DNA from: JBKBKC01 sp046294265
GTDB lineage: Bacteria; Pseudomonadota; Alphaproteobacteria; Rhodobacterales; Rhodobacteraceae
Direction of reading: 5' to 3'
NCBI GenBank assembly: GCA_046294265.1
Contig: JBKBKC010000010.1
Span: 62,001 to 126,000 of the forward strand
DNA: 64,000 bases
Part shown: positions 43,178-51,263 of the stretch, piece by piece
Numbering within the stretch: the stretch's first letter is position 1
How the letters are laid out: every line of letters begins with the position of its first letter
Notes under the pieces: generated by a model
Databases searched by the model: none
Seen by the model: only the letters and a program-made list of their open reading frames with translations
What the model was told of the DNA's origin: nothing
Translations under genes and position numbers: made by a program

Positions 43178-43962
43178 CAGCGCACCTGCGTCGTGGCCGA
43201 AAGCATCTGGTCGGCGGCGGTGATGACCTTGGCATTTAGCTCATACCCGCGCTGCGCCTTGATGAGTTCGGTGACCTCTCGCACCGCATCCACCGAACTT
43301 TCCTCCAGATAGCCCTGTCTGAGCGTGCCCAGACCGTCGATCCCTGGTGTGCCGGGGGCGGCAGGCCCGGAGGCGGGACTTTCGAGGTAAAGGTTGGATC
43401 CGATCGCCTCGAGCCCCTTTTCGTTGGTGAACCCTACCAGGGATAGCTGGCCCAGGAGTTCCGGCTGGACCCGGTCATTGAAATAGGCATAGACTTCACC
43501 TGCCGCATTCACCGACAGGCTGCGCGCCTCTGCGGGGATGGTAATGCCGGGGGCGACCTGATGGCCGTCGGAGGTGACGATCAGCCCTTCGCCCGTGCGT
43601 TTCAGCGCGCCGTCGCGGGTATAGGCCGGCGCGCCCGAGGGCAGCGTCACCTCCAGATATCCCCTGCCCTCTATCGCCACATCCAGATCGCCCCCGGTCT
43701 GCACCAGCGAGCCTTGCGCCAACACCACCGACACTGAAGCGGGCCGCACGCCCAGCCCGATCTGGATGCCGGTGGGCAGCATCGTGCCATCCTCGGCCTC
43801 CACCGTGCCGGGCCGCGCCATCTGCTGATAATGCAGGTCGGCGAAATCGGCGCGGCGCGCGTTGTAGCCGGTGGTGGACATGTTCGCGAGGTTGTTGGCC
43901 ACCACATCCACGCGCATCTGCTGGGCGCTCATGCCGCTGGCGGCGATCTGCAAGGCTTTCAT
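43177..43962 (-). CDS. flgG: Distal rod protein FlgG
   Basis: 261 residues. N-terminal MKALQIAASGMSAQQMRVDV and VVANNLANMSTTGYNARRADF are typical; C-terminal LIKAQRGYELNAKVITAADQML is the axial helix. Central DVAIEGRGYLEV. It lies between flgF and flgA. Its length matches family norms. Confidence 0.96.
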   Translation of the reverse strand: MKALQIAASGMSAQQMRVDVVANNLANMSTTGYNARRADFADLHYQQMARPGTVEAEDGTMLPTGIQIGLGVRPASVSVVLAQGSLVQTGGDLDVAIEGRGYLEVTLPSGAPAYTRDGALKRTGEGLIVTSDGHQVAPGITIPAEARSLSVNAAGEVYAYFNDRVQPELLGQLSLVGFTNEKGLEAIGSNLYLESPASGPAAPGTPGIDGLGTLRQGYLEESSVDAVREVTELIKAQRGYELNAKVITAADQMLSATTQVR

Positions 43963-43971
43963 CGGGGGCTC

Positions 43972-44682
43972 CTATCGGCCAAGGGTCTGCACCACGGCGC
44001 GCACGCGGGCGTCTTCCTTGTCAAGGAAGGTCTGGCCCAGTTCATAGGCGCGCTGCACCGCGATCATGCGGGAAATCTCGGATATCGGATTGACGTTGGC
44101 CTCTTCCAGAAAGCCCTGGAGGATCGTGCCGTTCTCGGCCGGCTCCACCGCATCGCCATCGAACATGGTGCCGCCCTGGTGGCGCAGGGCCAGCGGGTCG
44201 GCGGGCACCCAGAGGCCGATGCGGGCAAGGGGCTGCCCGCCTGCCGAGATCGTGCCGTCGGCCGATACCGCAACCGGCCCGGCATCGGGCGGCACGAAGA
44301 TCGGTGCGGCCCCGGTATCGAGCACCCGGTGCCCGTCGGGGGTGACAAGCTCACCCTCCACGTTCGGGGTAAAGGACCCGGCGCGGGTCATCCGCTGGCC
44401 CTGCGCGGTTTCCACCAGAAAGAACCCCTCTCCCTGGATCGCCAGATCGAAGGCCCCCCCGGTCTGCGTCAGCCCCGCCTGGCTCAGATCGACGTGCCGC
44501 CCGGTGGCGTGGGCCATGGACAGCGACGGGCCCTGGTCCAACCGCGCCACATGTTCGGCAAAGACCACACCTTCGCGGCGGAAACCTGCGGTGGACTGGT
44601 TGGCGATGTTGTTCGCCACGACCTGCATTTCGCGCATCAGGCCGGATTGGCGGGTCAGCGTGGCGTAAACGGCGGCGTCCAT
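43972..44682 (-). CDS. flgF: Proximal rod protein FlgF
   Basis: 236 residues. MDAAVYATLTRQSGLMREMQ and VVANNIANQSTAGFRREGVVF begin the protein, and MIAVQRAYELGQTFLDKED ends it. FlgF has DLAIQGEGFFLV in the core. It is the first of flgF-flgG-flgA-flgH and follows fliQ by one base. Confidence 0.95.
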   Translation of the reverse strand: MDAAVYATLTRQSGLMREMQVVANNIANQSTAGFRREGVVFAEHVARLDQGPSLSMAHATGRHVDLSQAGLTQTGGAFDLAIQGEGFFLVETAQGQRMTRAGSFTPNVEGELVTPDGHRVLDTGAAPIFVPPDAGPVAVSADGTISAGGQPLARIGLWVPADPLALRHQGGTMFDGDAVEPAENGTILQGFLEEANVNPISEISRMIAVQRAYELGQTFLDKEDARVRAVVQTLGR

Positions 44683-44683
44683 T

Positions 44684-44956
44684 CTACATTCCTGCGATCA
44701 GCGGCACGATGCGGTCGGTGAAGAAGGCGACCAGCGTGGCGGTCATGAAGCTCATCGTGGCCCAGAACACGATCAACATGGCGCCAACCTTGGGCACGAA
44801 GGTCAGGGTCATTTCCTGAACAGAGGTCAGCGCCTGGAAAAGACCCACCAGAACCCCCGCCACCAGCCCCACGGCCAGCATCGGCGTGGCGATCAGCACT
44901 GCGATCCACAGCGCCTGGCGCAGAGTGTCAAAGATGACGGCCTCGGACATCATCAC
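44684..44956 (-). CDS. fliQ: Flagellar biosynthesis protein FliQ
   Basis: 90 residues, two membrane segments (about 14-38 and 55-80). LRQALWIAVLIATPMLAVGLVAG is close to the family pattern. It is a subunit of the FliPQR export channel. It overlaps fliE by ATGA and precedes flgF. The position apart from fliP and fliR is usual in this cluster type. Confidence 0.93.
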   Translation of the reverse strand: MMMSEAVIFDTLRQALWIAVLIATPMLAVGLVAGVLVGLFQALTSVQEMTLTFVPKVGAMLIVFWATMSFMTATLVAFFTDRIVPLIAGM

Positions 44957-45240
44957 ACCGGCATCCGCAGGATTTCCTGATAAGCCTCGACAACGCGGTC
45001 GCGCACGGTCACCGCCGTCTCGACGGCGAGTTGGGAGGAGGCCAGCGCCTCGACCAGCGCATGCGGGTCGGCGCGGCCGGTCATGGCTGCACTGGCGGTC
45101 GCCTCGCCCCGCGCCAACGTATTGATGAAGTTGCTGGCGATGGCCGCAAAGCCGCCGTCACCGGCGCCTGTGGGTTCGGGGGCGGCGACAGACAGCGCCT
45201 TGGCGTAGGATTGCGTGGCAAGACTGGTGCGGATGTCCAT
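44953..45240 (-). CDS. fliE: MS-ring/rod adaptor FliE
   Basis: 95 residues. GDGGFAAIASNFINTLARGEATA and VEALASSQLAVETAVTVRDRVVEAYQEILRMPV match FliE, which links the MS ring to the rod and helps open export. It follows flgC by 9 bp. Confidence 0.92.
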   Translation of the reverse strand: MDIRTSLATQSYAKALSVAAPEPTGAGDGGFAAIASNFINTLARGEATASAAMTGRADPHALVEALASSQLAVETAVTVRDRVVEAYQEILRMPV

Positions 45241-45249
45241 CGGATGTTC

Positions 45250-45630
45250 CTATCGGCGGAGAAGGTCAAACAGGCTTTGCGTCATCTGCCGGGCCTGATC
45301 GAACAGGCGCAGATTGGCCTCATAGCTGCGCTGCGCCTCGCGGGCGTCGGCGATTTCCATGATCAGATCGACGTTTGATCCGTCACGGAACCCCTCGGTG
45401 TCGGCCAGCGGGTGACCGGGATCGTGGATGCGTTCCACCGGGCGGGGGTCCAGCCGCACCGGGCCGGTCTCGACCCGGTCACCCTCGACCGCGGCGCGGA
45501 ACGCGATGGTCTTGCGCTGATAGCCGGGGGTGTCGGCATTGGCGATATTCTCGGACAGATGGCGCAGGCGCTGCGCCTGCGCCTCCATCCCAGAGGCGGA
45601 AAAGCCGAAGGCGGACAGGAGGTCGGCCAT
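45250..45630 (-). CDS. flgC: Proximal rod protein FlgC
   Basis: 126 residues. The axial motif RLRHLSENIANADTPGYQRKTIAF is at the N-terminus and REAQRSYEANLRLFDQARQM at the C-terminus. DPGHPLADTEGFRDGSNVD is the classical FlgC stretch before the C-terminal helix. It is two bases behind flgB. Confidence 0.95.
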   Translation of the reverse strand: MADLLSAFGFSASGMEAQAQRLRHLSENIANADTPGYQRKTIAFRAAVEGDRVETGPVRLDPRPVERIHDPGHPLADTEGFRDGSNVDLIMEIADAREAQRSYEANLRLFDQARQMTQSLFDLLRR

Positions 45631-45632
45631 GA

Positions 45633-46013
45633 TCAGCGCCCCCTGCCCAAAGCGGTTCGTATGATGTCAGAGGTGTTACGGTAAATCGCCAGCGCCATGT
45701 CGTGGGATTGCCGCGCCTCGGCGGCCTTCACCATTTCGGCCTCGATCGACACGGTGTTGCCGTTCGGCGCGCCGTGCCGCAGGTCGGTTGCCTGCACCAG
45801 CGCCGCCCGGCCTGACGAGGCCTCCAGATGGCCTGGGCGTGTAGCCCGCAGGTCATCGCCCTGCCGCCAGACCTGCCCGAATTCGGTCAGGTCCTGCGCC
45901 TTGAACCCGGGCGTGTCGGCATTCGCCATGTTCCGCGCCACAAGCCCGACACGCGCCCCGGCATGTGCCGCCAGCGCCTGTGCCATGGCCGTCAGCTTCA
46001 GTTTCTCGAACAT
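45633..46013 (-). CDS. flgB: Proximal rod protein FlgB
   Basis: 126 residues from ATG 46013 (GGGAGAAG upstream; the frame remains open to 46040). GLVARNMANADTPGFKAQDL is the axial signature and AEARQSHDMALAIYRNTSDIIRTALG the C-terminal helix. It is the first gene of the long minus-strand unit flgB-flgC-fliE-fliQ-flgF-flgG-flgA-flgH-fliL2, divergent from fliI. Confidence 0.94.
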   Translation of the reverse strand: MFEKLKLTAMAQALAAHAGARVGLVARNMANADTPGFKAQDLTEFGQVWRQGDDLRATRPGHLEASSGRAALVQATDLRHGAPNGNTVSIEAEMVKAAEARQSHDMALAIYRNTSDIIRTALGRGR

Positions 46014-46096
46014 CGGGGCTTCTCCCTCGACCAACTTCACTGAGGCTTAAGGGTGATTCCTTTAAGAAAGGTTGGCGTGAACAAAGAGGGATCAAC

Positions 46097-47440
46097 ATGC
46101 AGGGTGTCTTTGACGGGTTGACCGCGCGGATCGCTGCGATCCGGCCGGTGGCCAGCATCGGCCGGGTGGAGGAGGTGGGGCGCGGCACGCTGATGGTGCG
46201 CGGCCTGACGGAAATCGCCGGCTTGGGTGACCGGGTGACGATTCTCCCATCGCAGCCGGGGTCGGCGCCGCGCGGCGCAAGGACGGGGGGCGAAGTGATC
46301 GCGCTGGGGTCCGCCGGTGTGACCGTGCTGCCCGACGAGGCCGAGGATGGCCTCGCGATCGACGACCGGGTGGAGCTTGTGGGCCGGTCCGACCTCTTTC
46401 CGTGCGATGCCTGGATCGGCCGCATCGTCGATCCCTTTGGCCAGCCGCTTGACGGCCGCCCGTTGATGCCCGGCGCGGTCCCCCGCCCCTTGCGCGCACG
46501 CCCTCCCGCCGCCGCGCGCCGCCGTCGCCTCGGCGACCGTCTGGCGACCGGGGTTGCGGTGTTCGACACGATGCTGCCGCTGGTGCGAGGCCAGCGGATC
46601 GGCCTCTTCGCGGGCTCGGGCGTGGGCAAGTCCGCGCTCTTGGCGAAATTCGCGCGGGGGGTCGCCGCAGATGTGGTGGTCATCGCACTGATCGGCGAAC
46701 GGGGGCGCGAGTTGCGCGACTTTACCGAAACCGTGCTGGGACCGCAGGGCATGGCACGGTCGGTGGTGGTGGCCGCCACATCCGACCAGTCGCCGCTGAT
46801 CCGCCGCCGTTGCGCCGCAGCCGCCATGGCGGTGGCCGAGCATTTCCGCGATCAGGGCCTGCATGTGCTCCTTTTGGCCGACAGCGTTACCCGCTTTGCC
46901 GAGGCGCATCGCGAGGTGGCGCTGGCGGCGGGCGAGGGGGCTACGATGCGCGGCTATCCGCCCTCGACCGCGCCCGTCATCATGGGCTTGGCCGAACGGG
47001 CGGGGCCGGGACCCGAGGGGGCGGGCGACATCACGGCGGTCTTTACCGTGCTGGTGCCGGGGTCGGACATGGAAGAGCCGGTGGCCGACATCCTGCGCGG
47101 GGTTCTGGACGGTCATGTGGTGATGGACCGCAGCATAGCCGAACGCGGGCGGTATCCGGCGATCGATCTGCTGCGGTCGGTCTCGCGCAGCCTGCCGGGG
47201 GCCGCGAGCGAGGCCGAGAATGCGCTGATTGCCCGTGTGCGTGCCCTGCTGGGGGCCTGGGATCGCGCCGAACTGATGGTGCAGTCGGGGCTTTATGCCA
47301 AGGGATCGGACCCGATGGTGGATGCCGCACTAACGGTCTGGCCCGCACTGGATGCTTTTCTGGCGGAGGATGCGCCGGAGGGGATCGCGGCGAGCTTTGA
47401 CCGCCTGGCCGCCTGCCTTGCCCCGGCCGGCGCTATCTGA
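46097..47440 (+). CDS. fliI: Flagellum-specific ATPase FliI
   Basis: Export ATPase, 447 residues. Walker A AGSGVGKS at 172-179, Walker B in VLLLADSVTRFAEA, and the type III ATPase motif GYPPSTAPVIMGLAERAG. The N-terminal barrel and C-terminal helical domain are complete. AGAGGG precedes ATG 46097. Its end overlaps the convergent DUF1217 gene by 8 bp. It is unusually not beside fliH. Confidence 0.96.
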   Translation: MQGVFDGLTARIAAIRPVASIGRVEEVGRGTLMVRGLTEIAGLGDRVTILPSQPGSAPRGARTGGEVIALGSAGVTVLPDEAEDGLAIDDRVELVGRSDLFPCDAWIGRIVDPFGQPLDGRPLMPGAVPRPLRARPPAAARRRRLGDRLATGVAVFDTMLPLVRGQRIGLFAGSGVGKSALLAKFARGVAADVVVIALIGERGRELRDFTETVLGPQGMARSVVVAATSDQSPLIRRRCAAAAMAVAEHFRDQGLHVLLLADSVTRFAEAHREVALAAGEGATMRGYPPSTAPVIMGLAERAGPGPEGAGDITAVFTVLVPGSDMEEPVADILRGVLDGHVVMDRSIAERGRYPAIDLLRSVSRSLPGAASEAENALIARVRALLGAWDRAELMVQSGLYAKGSDPMVDAALTVWPALDAFLAEDAPEGIAASFDRLAACLAPAGAI

Positions 47441-48242
47441 CGCGGCGCATCGACTGCAGGATCGTCAGCGCGCCGGAGGCCCCCGTCGTTGCCGATGTGC
47501 CGTTGGCGGCGACCTCGGACATCAGCAGATAGCGCTTCACCAGCTTGTCGAGTTTCGCAGGGTCTGCGAACTGGGCCACCGTCTGGTCGCCAAACGCCGC
47601 CCGCGTCTTTTGCCGCAGCACGTCAAGCTGACGGTCAAGGTCGAGCGTGCCGAAGCTGGCGGGCAGCCGCAGCGCGGTCTCGAATACTGCCCGCATCGGG
47701 CGGTTGCCCATGAGGGTAAACCACTTCACCTCGTCCGAGGTCGATCGCTCGGCCAGGGCCTTGACCTCGCGCTCGGCATTCAGGGCAAGGCGCATCGCGT
47801 TGTCCTGTGCACCCACCGCCTGCTCGAAGGCGCGGGTCTTGAAATCCTTCAGGATTCCGTCGGCGAAATCCGAAAGCTGGGTGCGCGGCTCGGCAAAGTC
47901 GCCAAAGCCGAACGCCTGCGAAAGCGCGACATATTGCTTGTCGGCCAGACGGTTGGCCAGCGCACCCACCTTCAGCGTGCCGTCCTCCAGCACCTTGCGG
48001 ATGAAGAACCGGTTGTCGATGTCCTTGTCGAGCCCGAAGGCCCCCAGCGCCACGCGCAACAGCCTGCGGTCCGAGACCAGCTGCTCGGCGGTCTTCACCC
48101 CGCCGATCTTTTCGCGGAAATAGGTCTCGTCACGCTGCATCGTGGGCGTGCGGTCAAAGGCAAGGCGCTGCGCCGGGGCGGTGCGCTTGAGGATTGCCCA
48201 GCCGGCGTAGCCGCCAAGGGGCAGTGCCGGCTGAAAGCTCAT
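47433..48242 (-). CDS. DUF1217 flagellar-cluster protein
   Basis: 269 residues. DETYFREKIGGVKTAEQLVSDRRLLRVAL and FGLDKDIDNRFFIRKVLEDG match the DUF1217 family, found almost only in alphaproteobacterial flagellar loci. No signal peptide or membrane helix is seen. It is often mislabelled as a rod protein; the role is unknown. It overlaps flbT by 4 bp. Confidence 0.85.
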   Translation of the reverse strand: MSFQPALPLGGYAGWAILKRTAPAQRLAFDRTPTMQRDETYFREKIGGVKTAEQLVSDRRLLRVALGAFGLDKDIDNRFFIRKVLEDGTLKVGALANRLADKQYVALSQAFGFGDFAEPRTQLSDFADGILKDFKTRAFEQAVGAQDNAMRLALNAEREVKALAERSTSDEVKWFTLMGNRPMRAVFETALRLPASFGTLDLDRQLDVLRQKTRAAFGDQTVAQFADPAKLDKLVKRYLLMSEVAANGTSATTGASGALTILQSMRRVR

Positions 48243-48643
48243 GCCCGGCCCGCACCGAACATCCGTGCCTCCCTCGGCAGGAGGCCACGCAGCGCGCGCA
48301 GGGCCTGATAGTGCTGGTCCTCTAGCACCGCGGCACTGGCGGCGGACAAAAGCTCGCGGCTGTCGGGATCGCAGAGCACCTGGCTCAGCTGTTCTATTCC
48401 GCGCAAGAGCTGCAAGCGCGCGTCCTGCGGGGTCACATCGCCCGACAGCACGAGCTGCGCGATATAGCAGACCCGCCGGACCGGCGTGTTCACCTCGTCC
48501 GGGTGGATCGCGTCGCGCAGGCGCAAGATGTGGACGTTCGGTGTGCGGATGGCCAGCCGCGACCGACGGTCGCCATTCTCGATCACGGCGCCGTTGATCA
48601 GCACCCGCTCACCCGGGCCGAGTTTCAGGACAAGTCCGGTCAT
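48239..48643 (-). CDS. flbT: Flagellin biosynthesis regulator FlbT
   Basis: 134 residues. LVLKLGPGERVLINGAVIENGDRRSRLAI is the typical FlbT start. In Caulobacter FlbT binds the 5' leader of flagellin mRNA and limits its stability until the hook is complete. The gene order fliC-flaF-flbT and coupling to flaF (ATGA) support the same role. Confidence 0.93.
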   Translation of the reverse strand: MTGLVLKLGPGERVLINGAVIENGDRRSRLAIRTPNVHILRLRDAIHPDEVNTPVRRVCYIAQLVLSGDVTPQDARLQLLRGIEQLSQVLCDPDSRELLSAASAAVLEDQHYQALRALRGLLPREARMFGAGRA

Positions 48644-49017
48644 GATGCCGCCCCCTCGCCGCGCAGGCCGCGCATGACGGCGGTATTGATCTCGACCAGA
48701 ACTGCGGCGTCGCCCGTCCCGGCCAGGACCTTGCGGCCATGCGCCTCGGAGAATTCGTGCAGCCAGAACAGGCGGGCCTTGAGCTCGGCGGGCAGACCGT
48801 TGCCCGGCTCGGCCAGGTCGCCCGCCAGCGTGCGCCAGAGGCGGCCGTTGTCATGCAGGGCGCGCACCAGGGCCGGATGGTCGGCCTCGCGGGCGGCCCA
48901 GGCATCTGACAGGGCGCGCGTGATGCGGGCGAACAGGTCGTATTCCACGGCGCGGGGGTTGCGCTGCGGGGCGTCGGGGCGTGCATAGACGCTCCGCGCC
49001 AGTTGGGCGGTGTTCAT
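48640..49017 (-). CDS. flaF: Flagellar biosynthesis regulator FlaF
   Basis: 125 residues. RNPRAVEYDLFARITRAL and ALHDNGRLWRTLAGDLAEPGN are the FlaF pattern. FlaF acts as a secretion chaperone or positive partner of flagellin, opposing FlbT. It lies 70 bp behind fliC, across a strong hairpin. Confidence 0.93.
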   Translation of the reverse strand: MNTAQLARSVYARPDAPQRNPRAVEYDLFARITRALSDAWAAREADHPALVRALHDNGRLWRTLAGDLAEPGNGLPAELKARLFWLHEFSEAHGRKVLAGTGDAAVLVEINTAVMRGLRGEGAAS

Positions 49018-49054
49018 GGGGGTGTCCTTCCGCTGGGGTCCGGGGGATCAGGAT

Positions 49055-49078
49055 GCGGGGGGCGCGGACGCCCCCCGC
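49055..49078 (-). terminator. Strong hairpin between fliC and flaF
   Basis: Perfect 10-bp stem GCGGGGGGCG / CGCCCCCCGC with a 4-nt loop, in the spacer 10 bp after the fliC stop. No U-run follows, so it may be a partial terminator or a 3' mRNA protector that keeps flagellin message more abundant than flaF-flbT. Confidence 0.6.
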
Positions 49079-49087
49079 CTTGGCGCC

Positions 49088-50293
49088 TCAGCGGAACAGG
49101 GCCAGGATGTTCTGCGGCTGCTGGTTGGCGATCGACAGCGCCTGGATGCCCAACTGCTGCTGCACCTGCAGGGCCTGCAGGCGGGCCGAGGTGGCCTCCA
49201 TGTCGGCATCGACCAGCGTACCGATCCCGGCTTTCAGCGCATCCGACAGTTTGCCGACAAAGTCGCGCTGGATGTCGATACGCTTTTCCACCGAACCGAA
49301 CTCGGCCGCGGCATTTATCGCGGTCTGCTGCAACGCCTCGATGTTGCCCAGCGCCGCGACCGCGCCCGCCTGATCGCTCACGTCGATCGCCGAAAGCGCG
49401 GCAAGGCCACCCGAGCCGGCATTCTTGTATTGCACGCTGACGGCAAGGTCGTTGGTGCCGTCGTTGGTGAAGCTCAGCGTCTGCGCCGTGCTGCTGTCAT
49501 AGTCCACCACGAGGTTTGCGAACCCCAGCGCCTCGATCTTCTGTTTCAGCGCCACCGCGACGATGTCACCGGGGCTGGTCGAGGCGACATCGGCATCCGA
49601 CAGGGTATAGCTGACGGTCTTGCCGCCGATGGTGACGCCGATGCTGTCTCCGGCGGCAAAGTTCGCCCCGTCGAATTCCAGCGTGCCAGCGCCGCCACCC
49701 GAATCCAAGGCGAAACCGGCCGTGTCGCTGTTGGCGGATACGCCGGTCGTGGAGCCGCCCAGCACCGCGGCGGCGGTGTAGCCTCCCGCCGACAGGTCCT
49801 GCGCATCGACGCCGATGGACGATGTCGCGATGGAGCCGTCGATGGAGCGGTCCAGAGACGACAGCACGTTCACGGTGCCCTGGCTGCCATTGACCAGGTT
49901 CAGGCCATTGAACTGCGCCGCGCCCACGACCGAGGCGATCTGGTCGCGCAACTTGCCCACATCGGCCTGGATCTTGGTCCGGTCAACGTTCTCTTCCTGC
50001 GCCGCGACGATCTTGCCCTTGATCTCGGTCAGGAGCTTGGTGACGGTTTCCGCAGCCTGCCGCGCCACCGAGATGGTGGAGGACCCCAGCGCGAGGCCGT
50101 CGGAGATGCCCTTGAAGCCCTCCACATCCGATTCCATGACCTTGGAGATCGCCCAGACCGCCGAATTGTCCTTGGCCGTGGCCACCGACTTGCCGGTGGA
50201 AATTTCGGCCTGGGTCTTGTTCATGTTGGCGTTGATGCCCTTCATGGTCTGAAGGGCCACCATCGCACTTGTGTTCGTCAGGATCGAGGACAT
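49088..50293 (-). CDS. fliC: Flagellin
   Basis: 401 residues. N-terminal SSILTNTSAMVALQTMKGIN and ISTGKSVATAKDNSAVWAIS, and C-terminal ALQVQQQLGIQALSIANQQP, are the D0/D1 helices. The middle domain is Gly/Ser/Thr-rich. ATG 50293 follows GAAAGGTG; the frame extends to GTG 50302. A CtrA-like box lies in the ~210-bp upstream region, with FlaF and FlbT downstream. Confidence 0.95.
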   Translation of the reverse strand: MSSILTNTSAMVALQTMKGINANMNKTQAEISTGKSVATAKDNSAVWAISKVMESDVEGFKGISDGLALGSSTISVARQAAETVTKLLTEIKGKIVAAQEENVDRTKIQADVGKLRDQIASVVGAAQFNGLNLVNGSQGTVNVLSSLDRSIDGSIATSSIGVDAQDLSAGGYTAAAVLGGSTTGVSANSDTAGFALDSGGGAGTLEFDGANFAAGDSIGVTIGGKTVSYTLSDADVASTSPGDIVAVALKQKIEALGFANLVVDYDSSTAQTLSFTNDGTNDLAVSVQYKNAGSGGLAALSAIDVSDQAGAVAALGNIEALQQTAINAAAEFGSVEKRIDIQRDFVGKLSDALKAGIGTLVDADMEATSARLQALQVQQQLGIQALSIANQQPQNILALFR

Positions 50294-50440
50294 GTCATTC
50301 ACCTTTCAAAAGCCGGCATTCCGCCTGGCGTGATCGCGCCGCAGATGCGGCAGTTGGGGCGTTCTCGCCGTTGCGCCCGGGCCCATCGCCCTTTGCGCGC
50401 CACCTCGTGGAGTGCGAGGCCGATTGATGCGGGCGAACCT

Positions 50441-50455
50441 CTAACGCTTCGCTAA
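50441..50455 (-). promoter_or_regulatory. CtrA-like box upstream of fliC
   Basis: On the minus strand TTAG-N7-TTAG, two mismatches from the CtrA consensus, followed 12 bp later by ATCAAT as a possible -10. Spacing equals that in front of fliL. Confidence 0.4.
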
Positions 50456-50504
50456 GCCCGGCCCGGCCGTTCCGGGCAAATCGTCGGGATTTGAGGCAAC
50501 CTGT

Positions 50505-50843
50505 TCAGAACCGGCGCGCCAGATCATGGGCAGCGCCCGTCAGCACGCGCCTTTGGCCCTGCCCGTCATAGGTCTGCAGCCCTATCGTCGCAGCGCGGAT
50601 CTCGGCCAGCCGGCGCTGCGCGGCACGTAGGCCGCGCCCTGCGGCCTCAAGGCACAGTGCATTGCGCGCAGCCTTTGTGCGCAGCCGGTCAAGCTGCGCG
50701 GAAGGCGGGGCCCCGGCACTCTCCTGCATCCGCTCCTCCAGCATCTCAACCTGCGCGGGCAGCGCGGCCAGGTCGCCTGCCATGACGCTGGCATGGATGC
50801 GGTCCAGCGCAGTTTCTATCGCCTCTGCGGTGTCAGCGTCCAT
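50505..50843 (-). CDS. Small helical protein, FlgN-like in size and place
   Basis: 112 residues from ATG 50843. A mainly helical protein (DADTAEAIETALDRIHASV; QVEMLEERMQE; LDRLRTKAARNALCLEAAGR) with a polar C-terminus. It overlaps the flgJ stop by 11 bp. The size and pairing with FlgJ recall FlgN-type chaperones for FlgK/FlgL, but no motif proves it. Confidence 0.68.
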   Translation of the reverse strand: MDADTAEAIETALDRIHASVMAGDLAALPAQVEMLEERMQESAGAPPSAQLDRLRTKAARNALCLEAAGRGLRAAQRRLAEIRAATIGLQTYDGQGQRRVLTGAAHDLARRF

Positions 50844-51135
50844 CTTGTGCCACCAGCACAAGGAAGATCGATTCGGCAAGCCCGATGCCGCCCGCCCGGA
50901 CCATCGCCCCCGCCTGCTCCTGGCGCAGGAACGAGGCGAACTGCTCCTCGCCGATCCCGCCGCCAAAGCCGTCGGGCAGGCCGCCAAGGCCCGCATGGCC
51001 CAGCATTTCGGCAAGAAAGGCGGTTTCAAGCTCTGCCGCGCGGCTGCGCAGGACCTGCTCACGCGCGAGGTCCGGCATCGGTGACGGCACCTTGAATGCC
51101 GGGATCGGCACTCCGGGCATGGTGGGGGGGGTCAT
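50833..51135 (-). CDS. flgJ: FlgJ-like rod-binding protein
   Basis: 100 residues. RAAELETAFLAEMLGHAGLGG and GIGEEQFASFLRQEQAGAMVRAGGIGLAESI match the rod-binding (FlgJ N-terminal) domain. There is no glucosaminidase domain, so a separate lytic enzyme (36644-37294) may do that job. It is divergent from fliK. Confidence 0.9.
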   Translation of the reverse strand: MTPPTMPGVPIPAFKVPSPMPDLAREQVLRSRAAELETAFLAEMLGHAGLGGLPDGFGGGIGEEQFASFLRQEQAGAMVRAGGIGLAESIFLVLVAQDGR

Positions 51136-51187
51136 CGTTCAAGCCTCCTGTAACGGACATCTGCTTCGATGAGCATCCGCGACGGCG

Positions 51188-51202
51188 GTAAACACCCGGT
51201 AA
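51188..51202 (-). promoter_or_regulatory. Weak CtrA-like repeat between flgJ and fliK
   Basis: TTAC-N7-TTAC on the minus strand: the spacing of a CtrA site, but two mismatches. It sits in the divergent spacer of two flagellar units. Confidence 0.3.
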
Positions 51203-51263
51203 CCTGTTGCGGGCATCCTTGCCCCGGCGCGGCAGAAGGCGCGGTTGCGGCGGAGTGCGGAGA

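Noticed and set aside
46047..46065. TTAA-N11-TTAA pair between flgB and fliI as a CtrA site
   Set aside because: The spacer is 11 bp, not 7, and neither half fits a second half-site at the right distance.
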